Part shown: one piece after another, positions 46,201-57,750 of the stretch
Numbering within the stretch: the stretch's first letter is position 1
Layout: each line of letters begins with the position of its first letter
Program-made: the position numbers and the translations under genes
Source of the DNA: Bromus sterilis
Lineage: Eukaryota; Streptophyta; Magnoliopsida; Poales; Poaceae
Assembly: GCA_950022295.1 (NCBI GenBank)
Contig: OX465600.1
Coordinates: forward strand, 304,244,031 to 304,308,030
Length of the DNA: 64,000 bases
Direction of reading: 5' to 3'
Notes under the pieces: generated by a model
Told to the model about the DNA's origin: nothing
The model's input: only the letters and a program-made list of their open reading frames with translations
Databases searched by the model: none

Positions 46201-48298
46201 AGTAGTATGCCCCCTTCTCTCTTTTTATTTTTATTTTTCTCTTTTTCTCCTTTTTTTTGGGTGGCCTCAATGACTCTTTCTATTTAACTCTCATTTGTCC
46301 TCTTTGGGATCTTTTGATTTTGTCCTCTTTGGGATCTTTTCCTCACTTTAGGGGCAATACTCTATATTTTACAAGAATATAGGATATCTTTCACACTTAC
46401 AAAGGTACTCACAAAAAGAAAATGTAACTAATCATGATGCAAATGTATGCCTCTGTCAGGATAGCAGGATATGCAATGATACTAGCGCGTCATGTAGCAA
46501 TGATTAGGGCAAGTCCCAACTAGCATGCGGCTCATCGATCAAGCAAGTAGCATGTATGACATGAGGATCAAGTCATGAGAGGGTGGATGTTGCATGGCAA
46601 TATATCTCGGAAAGGCTATGGAAATGCCTTGTAGGTAGGTATGGTGGCTGTTTTGAGGAAAGATATAATGAGGCTTATGATGACAGAGCGTATCATGCCA
46701 AGGGTTTGGATGCACCAACGAAGTATGCGCCAACTCTCGAGGTGAGAAAGGGCAATGCACGGTACCGAAGAGGCTAGAAAAAGTATGGGTAGGTGGAAGT
46801 GTCAACTTTCGAATACTCACATTAGTCCGAAGAACTCATGCACTTATTATCGGTAACTCTCAATCTAATAGGAGGTTCACAAAGAGACAGGTACCCCGAG
46901 GAGGAGTGTATGGGGGTTTGGTTATCCTTGCGCATCCTCGACTCATGGTACGTGAGTGTACTCTAATATTCGAACCCTCCAGAGGTTAGTGATCCATCTA
47001 GTAGCTAGAGTTCTCAACAGGGGTTTTTGGTTTTCGAAAAACACACGGATTGCCCAAAATACGACATCTATCACTAATAGGCAAGAGCTCTTGACACCAA
47101 AAGTTCAAACATTACTCTAGTCAATACCTCAAAACTATTGCAAGTTACTACTTCAAAAAGAAAAGCAACTTTAACTACCTACTTTCTAGTCAAGACACAG
47201 AACTTAGTGCAACAGGAAAACTCTCTAACAAGATAAAACATGCAACCTATAGAAAGTTCAACCTGAAAAGAAAAGCTCTAGAAAAACTAAAGCACTACAG
47301 CTAAACAGACCAGCAGCTAAGAAAAGAAAAAGAACAACTCACAGCTAAAAGAAATAAGCGTGCAAATCCTATGAGGAGTTCTAGTTCAAGTGGAGCGTGT
47401 TTCTCTCCCACACAAAAGAGTAAGTTGGGGTCTAACTTGTTACTACAGCAATCAAAGCAAAACGAACCTAGAAAAGTAAAGAGCGAGACGCTCCAAGCAA
47501 AGCACATAACGCATGAAGTGATAAAAATATAGTGCAACGAAAGACAGACTGATGATTGTTGATGAAGAAGGGGATGCACCGGGGGCATCCCCAAGCTTAG
47601 ACGCTTGAGTCTCCTTGAATATTTATTGGGGGTGCACTTGGGCATCCCCAAGCTTGAGCGCTCGACACTCCTGGATCTTCTTTCATCACCTTCCATCGCG
47701 CACTTGAAAACTCCCTTCATACATAACTCATTGTAGGCTGATTAGAGAGGTTAGTACCCTAATAAAATATTTTTCCTCTACTGCAAATAAAGATTTCCAG
47801 GAAGAACTACTGTTTCTCTTGCCTGCCCAAAAAAGTTTGCAAAGAAAAAGCAAGATTAAGGATTGCAAAACTGCGAAAAGAAAAAATGGGGCAGAAGCTG
47901 AGAAAAACAGAACAACAGAGAAAGGGGAATTTTTTCGAGGTACTTCTGCAACTCAAATCAAAAAACTTTGAACAGGGGCTAGCAAGCCAATTGTATGGAG
48001 CATGCTTTCAAAAGAATTCAGATCAAAAAGATGATCTGGTGATTTATTGCGAATTTTCCCGTCAAGAAGACAGAATCTGTTTCTGGACAGCAAGCTCCAA
48101 CTTTTGAACTTTCAAGCACTCTGAGGCTAAACTTGGCACAAAGCTTGAAAAAGAAAGATACAATGATGATGCTACAGTAGTAACAATCATCAAGACCACT
48201 ACGAACAGAACAAAAGCAAAAATAAAAACCTAAATTCGTTGCGGGCTGCCTCCCGAAAGCGCTTCTTTATAGCCATTAGCTAGGCTTAAAGCAGAAGA

Positions 48299-48757
48299 TC
48301 AAAGTTCTCCAAAATCATCGGAAGGTTCACCAAGGATTTCAAAGGGGTTTTCAATAAGCTCATCCTTGTTCTTCCGAGGGAAGCGATACGTAGCTTTCTC
48401 CTTACCACGCAAACGTATTTGTCCTTTACCTATATCAATGAAGCCTTTCATGGCTCGGAGGAAGTCCCTTCCAAGCACTATATTTCCTTTATTGGACTTC
48501 CTGATGGCAAAGTCAATCTCCACACTCCTTTTAAGAAACATGAATTGAACATTTTTCAGTCTTCCCTGTATCTCAGAAATATCACCATTAGAATGTTCAT
48601 GGAAAGACGGAAATTTATCCATGCTTGCAAGGTACAAAGAATCATAGATAAAGCTTGGCATTATAGAAACTGTAGATCCAATGTCACAAAAAGCAAGGAA
48701 GTTTTGATTAGAGATAAAAACCCTAATAAAAGGCTCCCAGTCATTTTCTATTTCCAA
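48299..48757 (-). pseudogene. Retroviral-type aspartic protease domain of the Gypsy element
   Basis: About 152 codons: WEPFIRVFI, then AFCDIGSTVSIMP, where D-I-G-S-T stands where active aspartic proteases have D-[ST]-G, and later IVLGRDFLRAMKGFIDI, the flap-distal motif of this family. The frame is the same as that of the gag piece upstream, separated by one TAG at about 48784. The DIGS variant keeps the catalytic aspartate. It would process Gag. Confidence 0.75.
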
Positions 48758-48784
48758 AATCTCCTCTCTAGGAGGATTTAGGCT

Positions 48785-49132
48785 CTACTTTTTTAGGACT
48801 AGAGCATCAAGTCTCTTTTCAATAGTAGCAATTCTATCTATAACAGTATCAAAACCATCATAAACAAAATAGCCAGATAAACCATGTATAATTTCAAGTG
48901 CTCTAGCTTCATCACACTCTAAAAAGTCTCCTTCGGCTATAAGATCAAGAGAGTGCTTACACCACTTAAAGAGGCCAAAGTAAAAATTTCTAAGCACAAT
49001 TCTTGTAGGTAACCAAGGCATATTTGCCTCATGTGCTTTAGAAATTCTGTCCCATGCCTTCTTCATATTCTCCCCGTTCTTTTGGTGGAAATCCAAGACC
49101 TCGGATTCCCCCATAGTACCAGCTCTTAACAT
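48785..49132 (-). pseudogene. Gag fragment of the Gypsy element
   Basis: About 115 codons with GESEVLDFHQKNGENMKKAWDR-like gag helices (only the start is quoted), then VLRNFYFGL and a helical end IDRIATIEKRLDALVL. It resembles the C-terminal gag part of Athila-type elements. No CCHC finger. The frame ends at TAG and then continues in frame into the protease. Confidence 0.65.
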
Positions 49133-49487
49133 ACTTCACCACACAAGAAAGGTAACAGGTATTTTTGGTATTTTTGATTAGGGACTCAAAAGTAAAAACT
49201 GAAAGGTAAACTAACAAGACTAAAAAGCAAAGGTAAAAGATAGCGTGTAACTCCCCTATTTTTGATACAGGAGTCCGACAACGGCGCCAGAAATTGGCGG
49301 TTATCAGGACTCGCGTATTTGTACTTCCTTTGAGTCCCCGGCAACGGCGCCAGAAATTAGCTTGATGGCTTCTCGCCCCTCGTTGGTTACCCCAAGTGGA
49401 AGGTTGAGATGCAGCGTAGCGGTAATTTCCCTCAGTAAAGATACCAAGGTTTGTCTCCAGTAGGACTCAACGATAAGTACGATAGGT

Positions 49488-49500
49488 GGCAACGGCGCCA
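49488..49500 (-). promoter_or_regulatory. Primer binding site, tRNA-Asp type, with two extra upstream copies
   Basis: Plus-strand ggcaacggcgcca (minus tggcgccgttgcc) lies 10 bases from the LTR edge. Near copies followed by the same gaaatt occur at 49277-49295 and 49336-49358, so the primer region is present three times. Confidence 0.75.
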
Positions 49501-49510
49501 GAAATTATTC

Positions 49511-50995
49511 TGATGCGTGGAGTTGTCGTGGACCTGCACAAAACAAATAACTTTGCTCCCAACGAGTTCAGAGGAGTTTTCAATTCCTCCGGCCTTGTCG
49601 TTTACAAAGGATCAAACGCAAGAGATAAAAAGGTACTAGTAAAAGTAAAAACAGAAAGATAAATAGTGGGTGTGAACAATGGTATGAAGATGGACCGGAG
49701 TCCCGTGATTTTCACTAGTGATGTATCTCTCCCAAAAGACGATAAAAATGCTAGCGAGGTAAACAAATCACAGTTGGGCAATTGACAGGATTATGAAGGC
49801 ACCGCAATGCTAACTATGCTGCAAAGAAAGGAAGGGCTCAAAAGCAATGGGCAGTACGCCAAGGTAAGTAGACCAAAATCCATCTGCATCTACTACGAAT
49901 CATCCACCTTGAGATATCTATCCAGAACATCTTCCTGGTATTAAGTTGTGAATCCCACCCAAAGTGTAAACTCAAAGCAACATACAACTGCATTAAAAGA
50001 ACTTTGCGTAAACAATTCTTGCACCAATAGGCACAATCACCGTTGTTTTATCCCTGGTGGAAACAGCACATCCCCTAGTCTCATGTTTCTGTCACTCAAG
50101 CTAGACATCAGGGGGCTGAACCCACAATCGAGCATAACGCTCTCTCTTGGAGTTGCAAGCAAATAACTTGGCCAAAGAAAATACTGCAACGGAGAACATG
50201 CAAGAATTTACTCAAGAACAAAATATAAAAGGGCAAACCAAATATATTACTCATCACAATCTGAACATAGTCTCATAATCCATCAGATCCCAACAAACTC
50301 AGCATAGCAACAGCAGAAAATTACATAGGTGCCTCGATCATGTGAGGCAGCTCACGAGGTCTCGAAAGTGAAAGCACAAAAGAGGGAGAGGACATCACAT
50401 AGCTACTGATCACGGACCCATGGTCCAAGGGGGACTACTCACGGCACATACGGGAGGCGTCCATGGCTATGGATGGTCTCCCGGAGGGGTGATCTCCTTC
50501 CGGCAGGGTGCCGGGGCAGCTTCTCCAGGCAGCCCCGATCTGAAAACGGCGGCGGCGGCGGAACAGAGAGGTTTCCGCGAAAAAGAGTTCTCCTTTTGGG
50601 GTTTCTACCCCGAGGGGGTTTTATATGCGAAGGGGGCGTCGAGGGGCCACCCAGGGCAGCCGGGAGGGTGCCTGGCGCGCCCTAGGGTTGGGGCCGCGCC
50701 AGGGACCCTTCTGGCTCCCTGGTGGTGGTCCCGGCTCTCTCCCTTGGTTATTCCGGAAGCTTCCTGCCCGCTGATTTTTAATATAATTTTTGCAGAATTT
50801 TTTGGGCACTTAAATCAGCCGGAAAACCTGAAAAACAAAAAAGCAGAAAACCAGAAGCTGGCAACTGGGTGCACTGAGTTAGTAGGTTAGTCCAAATTGG
50901 TTTAAAAGTGTAATAAAGTTCAACCAAAACATGGCAAAGTCACACAAAACATGCATGGAGCAAGCAGAAATTATAGATACCTTTGGGACGTATCA
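49511..50995 (-). repeat. LTR of the minus-strand Gypsy element
   Basis: 1,485 bp with TG...CA ends (minus: tgatacgtccc...ccacgcatca). A TATA box reads catataaaacccc on the minus strand (plus 50617-50627). Adjacent to the primer site, so it is the element's 5' LTR. Confidence 0.8.
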
Positions 50996-53454
50996 GTACC
51001 CATGGCTCATTTTTCGCGGTGACGTTTGCGCCCGCAGACTTGGATTTGGTTTCGGGTATAACCATGGTGGTGAAGTACCGGTCTTCTTTTACGACGCTCT
51101 TGGCCCATCTCACACGGAACATCGACACCTTCTCTCCACAGTAGTCGAGCTCCCATATGTCCTCGATCCTTCCATAGAATCTTTCCTTGACGTCATCGGT
51201 GTAGAATATCCCCGTTACCCCTGAGTTCTGGTAATCACAGTTATTGTCCTTTTCCTCCATGTAAAATGTGTAGCCGCTGATATCATACGCTTGATAGGTC
51301 ATCAGGTTGCGTGCGGCACCCTGTATCAAGGTGAATATCATCTTTTCTTCCTCGGAAGCGTTCCTTCGCGGGGGATTAGCACGAAGCTCGTCCCTGAACC
51401 AAGTCATGAAACCGGAGTTGTGCTATTTGATTAGCCGTGGATCTCGGTCCGTTATCTGCAGGCCCTGGTCACTGTACTTCTTCCTGATTAAATCCTTGTG
51501 CTTTACTATCCAAGGATTGTCCAGCTGGATGTGTTGTAGCGCGACTAGGCTTGCTCTTTCAAAGTCGATGTCTCGACCGGCAAAGTTGACATGCATTGCG
51601 CGGCTTCCCTCGTGGTGACCACACATATCGGTCCTGCGAAAGTGCTTGTTGACGGCCAGACCAACAGGGTTCTCGGTGTTGAGATAATTCGTGCAAAAAG
51701 AGATGCACTCTTCGGTTTGATGTGTCCATTCATCCTTTCGAACGGCATCATGCTGCACAGAAATGCAGGACCGAGTTGGACGATATCCTCCACGACGTGG
51801 ATCAGCAGATGCACCATAATGTCGAAGAACACGGGCGGGAAATAGATCTCAAGCTCGCATAGTATGAGCACGATCTCCTCCTGTAGCCATTTGAGTTGCG
51901 TAGCGCAAATCGACTTCCGGGAGATGACGTCAAAAAAGTTTTCAGCAAGTAGTCGATCTCCTCCTGTAGCCACTTGGGAAGCCACCTCCGAGACCCTTGG
52001 AACACGCTTTTTGAAGATCCAGGATCTTTTGGTAGCTGGCGGTACGTTGTATTATCCATGCACCTAACGCATGCACAGAATCCTTGGACCACCTGCCCTG
52101 AGAAATATCCGTATCCGAGATAGTCGTGCACCGTCGTGATCACCGCGGCTTTCATTGTGAAATATTCTTTTGTCGCGGCGTCCCACGTATTGACTCCGTC
52201 TTTTCATAACGTTTCTAGCTCCTCTTTCAACAGCTGCAGATATAGATTGAGGTCCGTACCTAATTGTTTCGGCCGTTGAACTAGCATACACATTGTTATG
52301 TACTTTTTCTTCATGCACTTCCAGGGGGGAAGGTTGTATATGCATACAAACACGGGCTAGGTACTGTGTGTGCTGCTCTGGCCGCCAAACGGATTGACTC
52401 CATCGGCACACACACCAATCCTGAGGTTCCTTGGTTCTTTCCCAAAATCTGGGTATTCGAGGTCCAACGCAGTCGATTGGCTACCATCTGAAGGGTGCCT
52501 CAGCATGTCCTCCTTTTCCGGATCCGGGTTCGGGTCATCCTCTTTTAGCTTCTTTCTATCCGCGTGCCAGGTCATGAGCTTTGCTTCCTCGGGATCCACG
52601 AAATACCTCTGCAGACGAGGAGTGATCGGAAAGTACCATACCACTTTTCTAGGAACTTTCTTCCCTCTCTTGTATCGACTAACACCGCACACCGAACATG
52701 TGATTTTATCTTCCTCCTCACCCCGATAGATCATGCAATCATTTATGCAGACGTGGTATTTAACGTGCGGAAGATCGAGAGGGCAAAGGACTTTCTTGGC
52801 CTCAGCGATACTAGTTGGGCACGTGTTGCCCTTCGGAAGACGATCGTGCCAGAATGCAATGTTATCATCGAAGCTTTCGTCGGTCCATTTGTGTTTTGCC
52901 TTCATCTCCATAGCCCCAAGTGTTACATTCAAGCGGGTATCCCCGTCATTGCATCCTTCGTACAACTTCGTAATCGCATCTTTCTCGGGTTGCGCCATCT
53001 TGGCTTTCTCTCTAGCTGCACCTCTTGCGTTCAACGCCTCTTTCACAAGCAGCTCTTGAACATGAGGGTCCCGCACCCAGCTTGAATCCTCATCATGTCC
53101 GACATCTTGATCTACATGATCCGCTTAGGCATCTTCTTCATGATCATGTACGGGATGCTCTTCGTCTTCTCGCCCTCCACTGTTTTCTGGTTGCCCTTCC
53201 TCATTTACTGGCGCCCCACCATTGACGTCCTCCTCCTCACCAGCTTCATCACTTATGCATCGTGTGTAGCCATCCATCAAACCATTACGCTTCAGGTGTC
53301 TTTGCAATATTCCGGAATCAGGCTCGGTCACGCACTGCAGTTTGCATCTCCGACACGGACATCTTATATCCGACCTATTATTCCTTAGCATGTCGCTTGT
53401 CGCACATTGCATCCACCTAGCCACGGTGATATCGCTCAGCATCTCGTGGACCAT
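50996..53454 (-). pseudogene. CACTA TNP2-type transposase, several frameshifts
   Basis: Minus strand, in order: transposase-associated zinc domain (IRCPCRRCKLQC ... HLKRNGLMDGYTRC, 53390-53270). Next the tnp2 domain (CPTSIAEAKKVL, CINDCMIYRGEE, CSVCGVSRYK, then LRIGVCADGVNPFG at about 52400). Then DUF4218 (MMPFERMNGHIK near 51720, EECISFCTNYL) and DUF4216 (FYGRIEDIWELDYCGEKV, about 51180-51120). At least four frame changes separate the open pieces, for example near 53100, 52360, 52150 and 51750, and a direct repeat (gtagtcgatctcctcctgtagcca-like) lies near 51880-51980. The DDE catalytic region between tnp2 and DUF4218 is badly scrambled. The N-terminal start is taken as ATG 53454. The frame ends at the LTR join, so the C terminus is missing. 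Confidence 0.85.
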
Positions 53455-53999
53455 GGTCGATCACCTGCGTGCACGGAGAGAGCAACACAATTATATATCA
53501 CATTCGTCGCCGGAAAAATTCGGCATGACCTTCCCTAATAATGCATGGGAGCATGCGGAGAGTGCGCCAGAAATTTGCCAAAACGGAAATGAATCGACAT
53601 TTTGGCAAAACATTGGCCACTCAAGATACACATATACATCAAACCACCATAAGCTTCACATATACATCAAACCACCACAAGCTTCACATATACATCAAAC
53701 CCAAGCTTCACATATACAACAAACCCCAAGCTAATAAAGGCAAGTATATGGGTCATAAATGGAACAAAAGAGTTTGGGAGGAGGTCCACTTACTTCAATA
53801 TGAAACAAAATAGATGTAATGCCAAGTATCGATGGATAAATGGAAGAAATGAGGTGGGAAGGAGGAGAAAACCGAATAGATCTAGGTTGAGAAGAGTGGA
53901 TCTAGTTTGAGAATTGTGTGGAGTGAATGAGATGTGGTAGGTGGGGTGGAGTAGATAATGGCAGCTCTAGGCATTTAGTGGCGCATATATAAAGTCAGT

Positions 54000-54345
54000 G
54001 GTGGCGCATTGGTGAAATGCACCACCCCTAAGCTCTTATGGGTGGCGCATTAGAGAAATGCGCCACCCCTAAGGACCTTATGGATGGCGCATTTACAGAA
54101 AGCGCCACCCCTAAGCTCTTAGGGGTGGCGCATTCTGTATATGCGCCACCTATAAGGTTCTTAGGGGTGGCGCATATTGCTAGATGCACCACGTATAAGA
54201 TCATCCAGGCTGGCCCACTCTTAGGGGTGGCGCACTTGAAAATAATGCGCCACCCATAAGACCTTATGGGTGGCGCATTATTTTCCAGTGCGCCACCCCT
54301 AACAGATGGTGGCGCATGGCTTTCTATATGTGCCACTAATAAGCT
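54000..54345. repeat. CACTA subterminal repeats (ggtggcgcat)
   Basis: Repeated taggggtggcgcat and atgcgccaccccta words in both orientations, spaced roughly 25-40 bases. These are the expected transposase-binding sites of this CACTA family. Confidence 0.8.
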
Positions 54346-54374
54346 TTCCATGTATAGCTATTTCCCTAGTAGTG

Positions 54375-55245
54375 GCGGGGCGGCATGGTGGTGCTAGGGG
54401 TCGGCGGCGCGACCCCGGCCCAGATCTGGGCCCTTAGGGCTCCATCTGGGTCCTAGCGGGTTGGTTTAGGCATGGCTACGCCGTCTTCGGGCCGGTAAAG
54501 TGGAGGAGCGGCTTAGACTTTTAGCGGCGACGCCGACGGCATGCCTTCTGCAGCGCGACGGCAGGAGCTTTACGGGCGTGGAGGGCCCGGACAGACCTGT
54601 GGGCCAACGGGTCTGATATGCTCCTGCTTTTGCGTCCGGTCGGATCCTGCTGTGTCGGTGAAGGTTGTACCCTCCCGCGTGCGGACGGTGCTGCTTCTTC
54701 GAGTCCCGTCTTTTCCTCTTTGCCGTGCATGTCTCACTTGGCGGTGCCGTGGTGAGACAACATGGGAAATTCAAGACCTTATTGGCGCAGGGTGGTGGGC
54801 GGTAGGGTGGTGTGCTCCGGAGCGCTCGGGGACATGGGTGGGATCGGGAGAAATCCCTGTCGGCTTGGCCGACCCCGACGCGGTGTCGCCTGGGGTGACG
54901 CCAAACCTTCTTGAAGGGCGTTGGGCGCCACCCTTCCCTTCTCCTTGTCGTGTACCGGGGGAAACTCGTGCAACAGTGTCGTCATCGTCGCATCCCTTCT
55001 TGAAGGTGTTGCGTGGTACCTGTGCTTCGGAGTCGGAGCTTGACGGATGTTTCGGTGGGTGCTATGGTCGCGAATCTTCTTTGTTTCTGTTGATCCGCTG
55101 TTGTTGGCATTTGTTTCTTTTATATTTTCTCTCTTTTCTTTTGGGTGTGCCTGTGCTGTTTTCGCCCCAGCATTTATCGTTGGTTGTATCGGTGATGATT
55201 GCTTTGTAATACAAAGCCGGGGAAACCCTATTTTCTCACAAACCG
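54375..55245 (+). mobile_element. LINE-like 3' end fragment
   Basis: GC-rich DNA becoming T-rich and ending ttgtaatacaaagccggggaaacc, a tail style of grass LINEs (3' UTR). No reverse transcriptase is present. Positions 54788-55070 are nearly identical to 18694-18977. Confidence 0.45.
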
Positions 55246-55617
55246 TGCTGGACCGGGAGGTGGCAATAACACTTTTTATGTTAGTCTGGTGGTGTTCAAG
55301 GTTATTTTGCATGCCTTCTGTTAAGATGTCTGTTATGCAATACTATAGCGTGTACCAACATCAAACTATCTATATTTGTACTTCTGTTAGCAGCATGAAT
55401 AAATTAAAATATTGTAAAGCTATATGAATCACCACATGTACAATCATCAGTTCTTAAATCCATCAAAGGTGAGATTTCTTATTGGAAAGTTCAAAAGAAT
55501 TATGTTTTCCATCTTAATGACCAAAACACAAATTTGAAGTGCTTCTTCTACAGTTAGTTTTCTTGCACCAATTAAATCTTCCGTGCCATGCATCAAAGTC
55601 AAAGGTGCTTGAAAACT
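55246..55617. other. No gene seen
   Basis: AT-rich intergenic DNA without repeats that I can name. Confidence 0.3.
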
Positions 55618-55822
55618 GGGAGCGTTTGGATCCCTCGCTCAATTACCTCGCTGGGCAAGGCTAGCCTTGCTTTCGAAGGCTAGCAAAATCGGCTCGCTCA
55701 CTCAATTGAAGAAAAAAAGCTGAAAACTGTTGGCAATGAGGTTACCTTGCCCGAAAACCAAATCCTCTGCTTCCTTGCTTGGCGAAGCTAACCAAGAGCT
55801 TGCCATAGAACCAAACGTTCCC
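55618..55822. mobile_element. MITE-like element, gggagcgtttgg termini
   Basis: Left gggagcgtttggatcc pairs with right ggaaccaaacgttccc-type sequence (agaaccaaacgttccc) as imperfect inverted repeats, 205 bp in all. The g(g)g...gtttgg terminus suggests a Tourist/PIF-like or hAT-like MITE; the target duplication is unclear. Confidence 0.55.
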
Positions 55823-56037
55823 GAATTGCTCATTATTTAACTAGTGTGCCTCGTACAAGGAGTTATCGACTAAAGAGTTTGTTGTGTGGTCTTCAAAGGT
55901 AAGGCCATCTGATCGGGTTGGCCCTGGTTTGTTGTACATCGTGAAGTAATTCTTGTGTATCAAGTGTGAACAAATTTATAGGTGATAAAAAAAAACATGA
56001 CAATCAAGAAAGGAGAGGCAATTCATCAAAGAATCAT

Positions 56038-57010
56038 ACTCCCTCCGATTCATAATAAGTGTCGTTCATTTTAAGTTAGTACAAATTTTATACTAGATGA
56101 ACAATTTTAAGACTAGAAATACATTTTCTAAAAGAATTTACAAATTACATACGAACATATAATAACACATGTAGATTTAAAAAAATTTATATTAATATTA
56201 TTAAAAAAATATAAACATTAAAAAAATGTATTATTTTATTATGTATATATGAACACTTTTCAAAATAATACAATTAAAATTCAATGCATAAGTATTAATA
56301 GAATTACAGGAATACTTATTGTAATTACAATTATAAAAAAATTATTTAAAAAATGTAAAGAAAATTGAAAAGAATTAATATATAAAAAATAGCCAAGTGT
56401 CCCCCTATACTAAAGAATTAATAGACAAGTGTCCCCCAAATATTATAGGTTATAAAAGGAACATTTTTTAAATTATTTGAATGCTTAATATATAAAAATT
56501 AATTTTATATTTATCAAAACAGTTTGAGATATCATAAGCCCGTTTAAATTTTTAATTCTCCGAGTGTGCTTCGACTTGATAATTTATGCATTCAAAGTAG
56601 ACAATAAAGAAAGATGGTTGAACTAGTTAGCACATCGTTAGTTTTTATTTTCATTCAAATGGTAGACAATAAATAAATGTGGTAAACAGTGATAATTTAC
56701 GCTTTCAAGTGTTATTTCATCTTTTCATTTTTGTTAAAAAATAAACTATATAAATTATATAATTGTAATTGCTATAAATATTCATGTAATTCTATTAATA
56801 CTTATGCACTTTATTTTATTAGCATTATTTTGGTAAGTGTTCGTATATATGTATTAAAAATAATATTTTGTAAAAATAATATTATTAATTTTATGATAAT
56901 TTTTATAAGCTTCATGTGTTAATATATGTTCGTGTAGTATGTAATTTTTAAATTCTTTTAAGAAATGTATTTCTAGTCTTAAATTGTACATCTTGTTTTA
57001 ATAAAGTTTA
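56038..57010. mobile_element. AT-rich foldback element with arms of about 250 bp
   Basis: Begins actccctccgattcataataagtg, a Stowaway/mariner-type end. About 56094-56340 is the imperfect reverse complement of about 56742-57000: compare aagactagaaatacatttt with its inverse at about 56965, and ataagtattaatagaatta with its inverse near 56795. The arms flank a loop of about 400 bp. The matching right terminal is not seen. Confidence 0.65.
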
Positions 57011-57402
57011 TGTGTTTGTAAAAATATTTTTTATTTAATTAAAAAATTGAAAAAGATCTGTGAAAAAAAATGTTTTTTTAGGGGTTTATGAAGCTTTATT
57101 CATCAAGTCTCAACGGGATACAAGTCTGATCATGCGGAAGCAACAGCCAAACATGGCATCCCACAGATAGACCAACAAAGTACTTTGCTAATAAAGCCAC
57201 TTCTACGAAACTAACATTGTTTTCAACTACAAAAGAACAAGAATTAAAAACAGGTAAACGACGATGAAAAAATAACTAATAGCCAAGCGTGCAAACCAGT
57301 TGGGCTGTCGGCCATAGCCAGGCCGACTACATGGTGGGCGAGCCACCGGTCGGTTTCGCCTAGGCTGACTGGGCTGTATCGACTCTGGCCGGGCCGACTG
57401 CC
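57011..57402. other. Non-coding flank, possible LINE tail in antisense
   Basis: ttttttta followed by ggggtttatgaagctttattcatc has the look of a reversed poly(A)-ended retroelement, but no family could be fixed. The GC-richer part (57285-57400) contains imperfect repeats of ggccgact. Confidence 0.3.
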
Positions 57403-57750
57403 CAGTCAGTAACAAATAAAATGTATTATTTAAAAAAAATCCAATATTACTGTCTTGATCTTCTAACAAATGCCCAGTAATAACCAGTTTTGAATGCTTA
57501 CTAGTTCAGGTACATGCATGATTTTACTTACATATTACTAGTATTTGTGGCAAAAAAAACGAACAGAAGAATCAAAGAGGTGTGTAATATATAGCACAAA
57601 AATTAAGCTAGTGCCTCTTGAGAGATAGGAGAGTCTTGAAGATGCCCACGAGAACACCAACGATGGAGAGCACCGCGACGATTGCCTTGAAGTTTTTGTA
57701 GATGAACTGGTGCACCTTGATCCACATCCACCTGTTGAGCTTGTAGGCCT
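57403..57750 (-). pseudogene. Second copy of the DUF247 3' end (coding tail plus 3' UTR)
   Basis: From agtcagtaacaaataaaatg this is highly similar to 16251-16596. It covers the 3' UTR and the last 47 or so codons (57750-57608, minus strand), including the membrane helix and the same stop. The body of the gene is absent: the copy is cut after ggcct by the LTR at 57751, and the rest of the gene is not found beyond that element. Confidence 0.85.

Larger units (their letters stand above)
46200..50995 (-). mobile_element. Truncated, probably non-autonomous Gypsy element (Athila-like, tRNA-Asp primed)
   Basis: On the minus strand: LTR (50995-49511), primer site, leader, short gag and protease frames, then about 2 kb of non-coding DNA with purine-rich runs. 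No reverse transcriptase, RNase H or integrase is seen, and the left LTR is missing. The LTR start tgatacgtcccaaagg and the tggcgccgttgcc primer site are features of grass Athila-type elements. gcatccccaagctt occurs twice (about 47583 and 47642), also typical of that group. Its right edge interrupts the CACTA transposase. Confidence 0.75.
50996..54374 (-). mobile_element. CACTA transposon, 5' portion with TNP2 transposase, truncated by the Gypsy LTR
   Basis: The right end reads ttccctagtagtg at 54374, i.e. CACTACTAGGGAA on the minus strand. Next to it lie about ten subterminal copies of ggtggcgcat and its inverse (54000-54340). The transposase frame begins about 0.9 kb inside. The other end of the element is lost beyond the LTR at 50995. 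Confidence 0.85.

Noticed and set aside
47301..47720. Env-like membrane protein in the minus-strand Gypsy element
   Set aside because: The frame has hydrophobic stretches, but much of it is the repeated gcatccccaagctt block and no signal or Env motif is seen.
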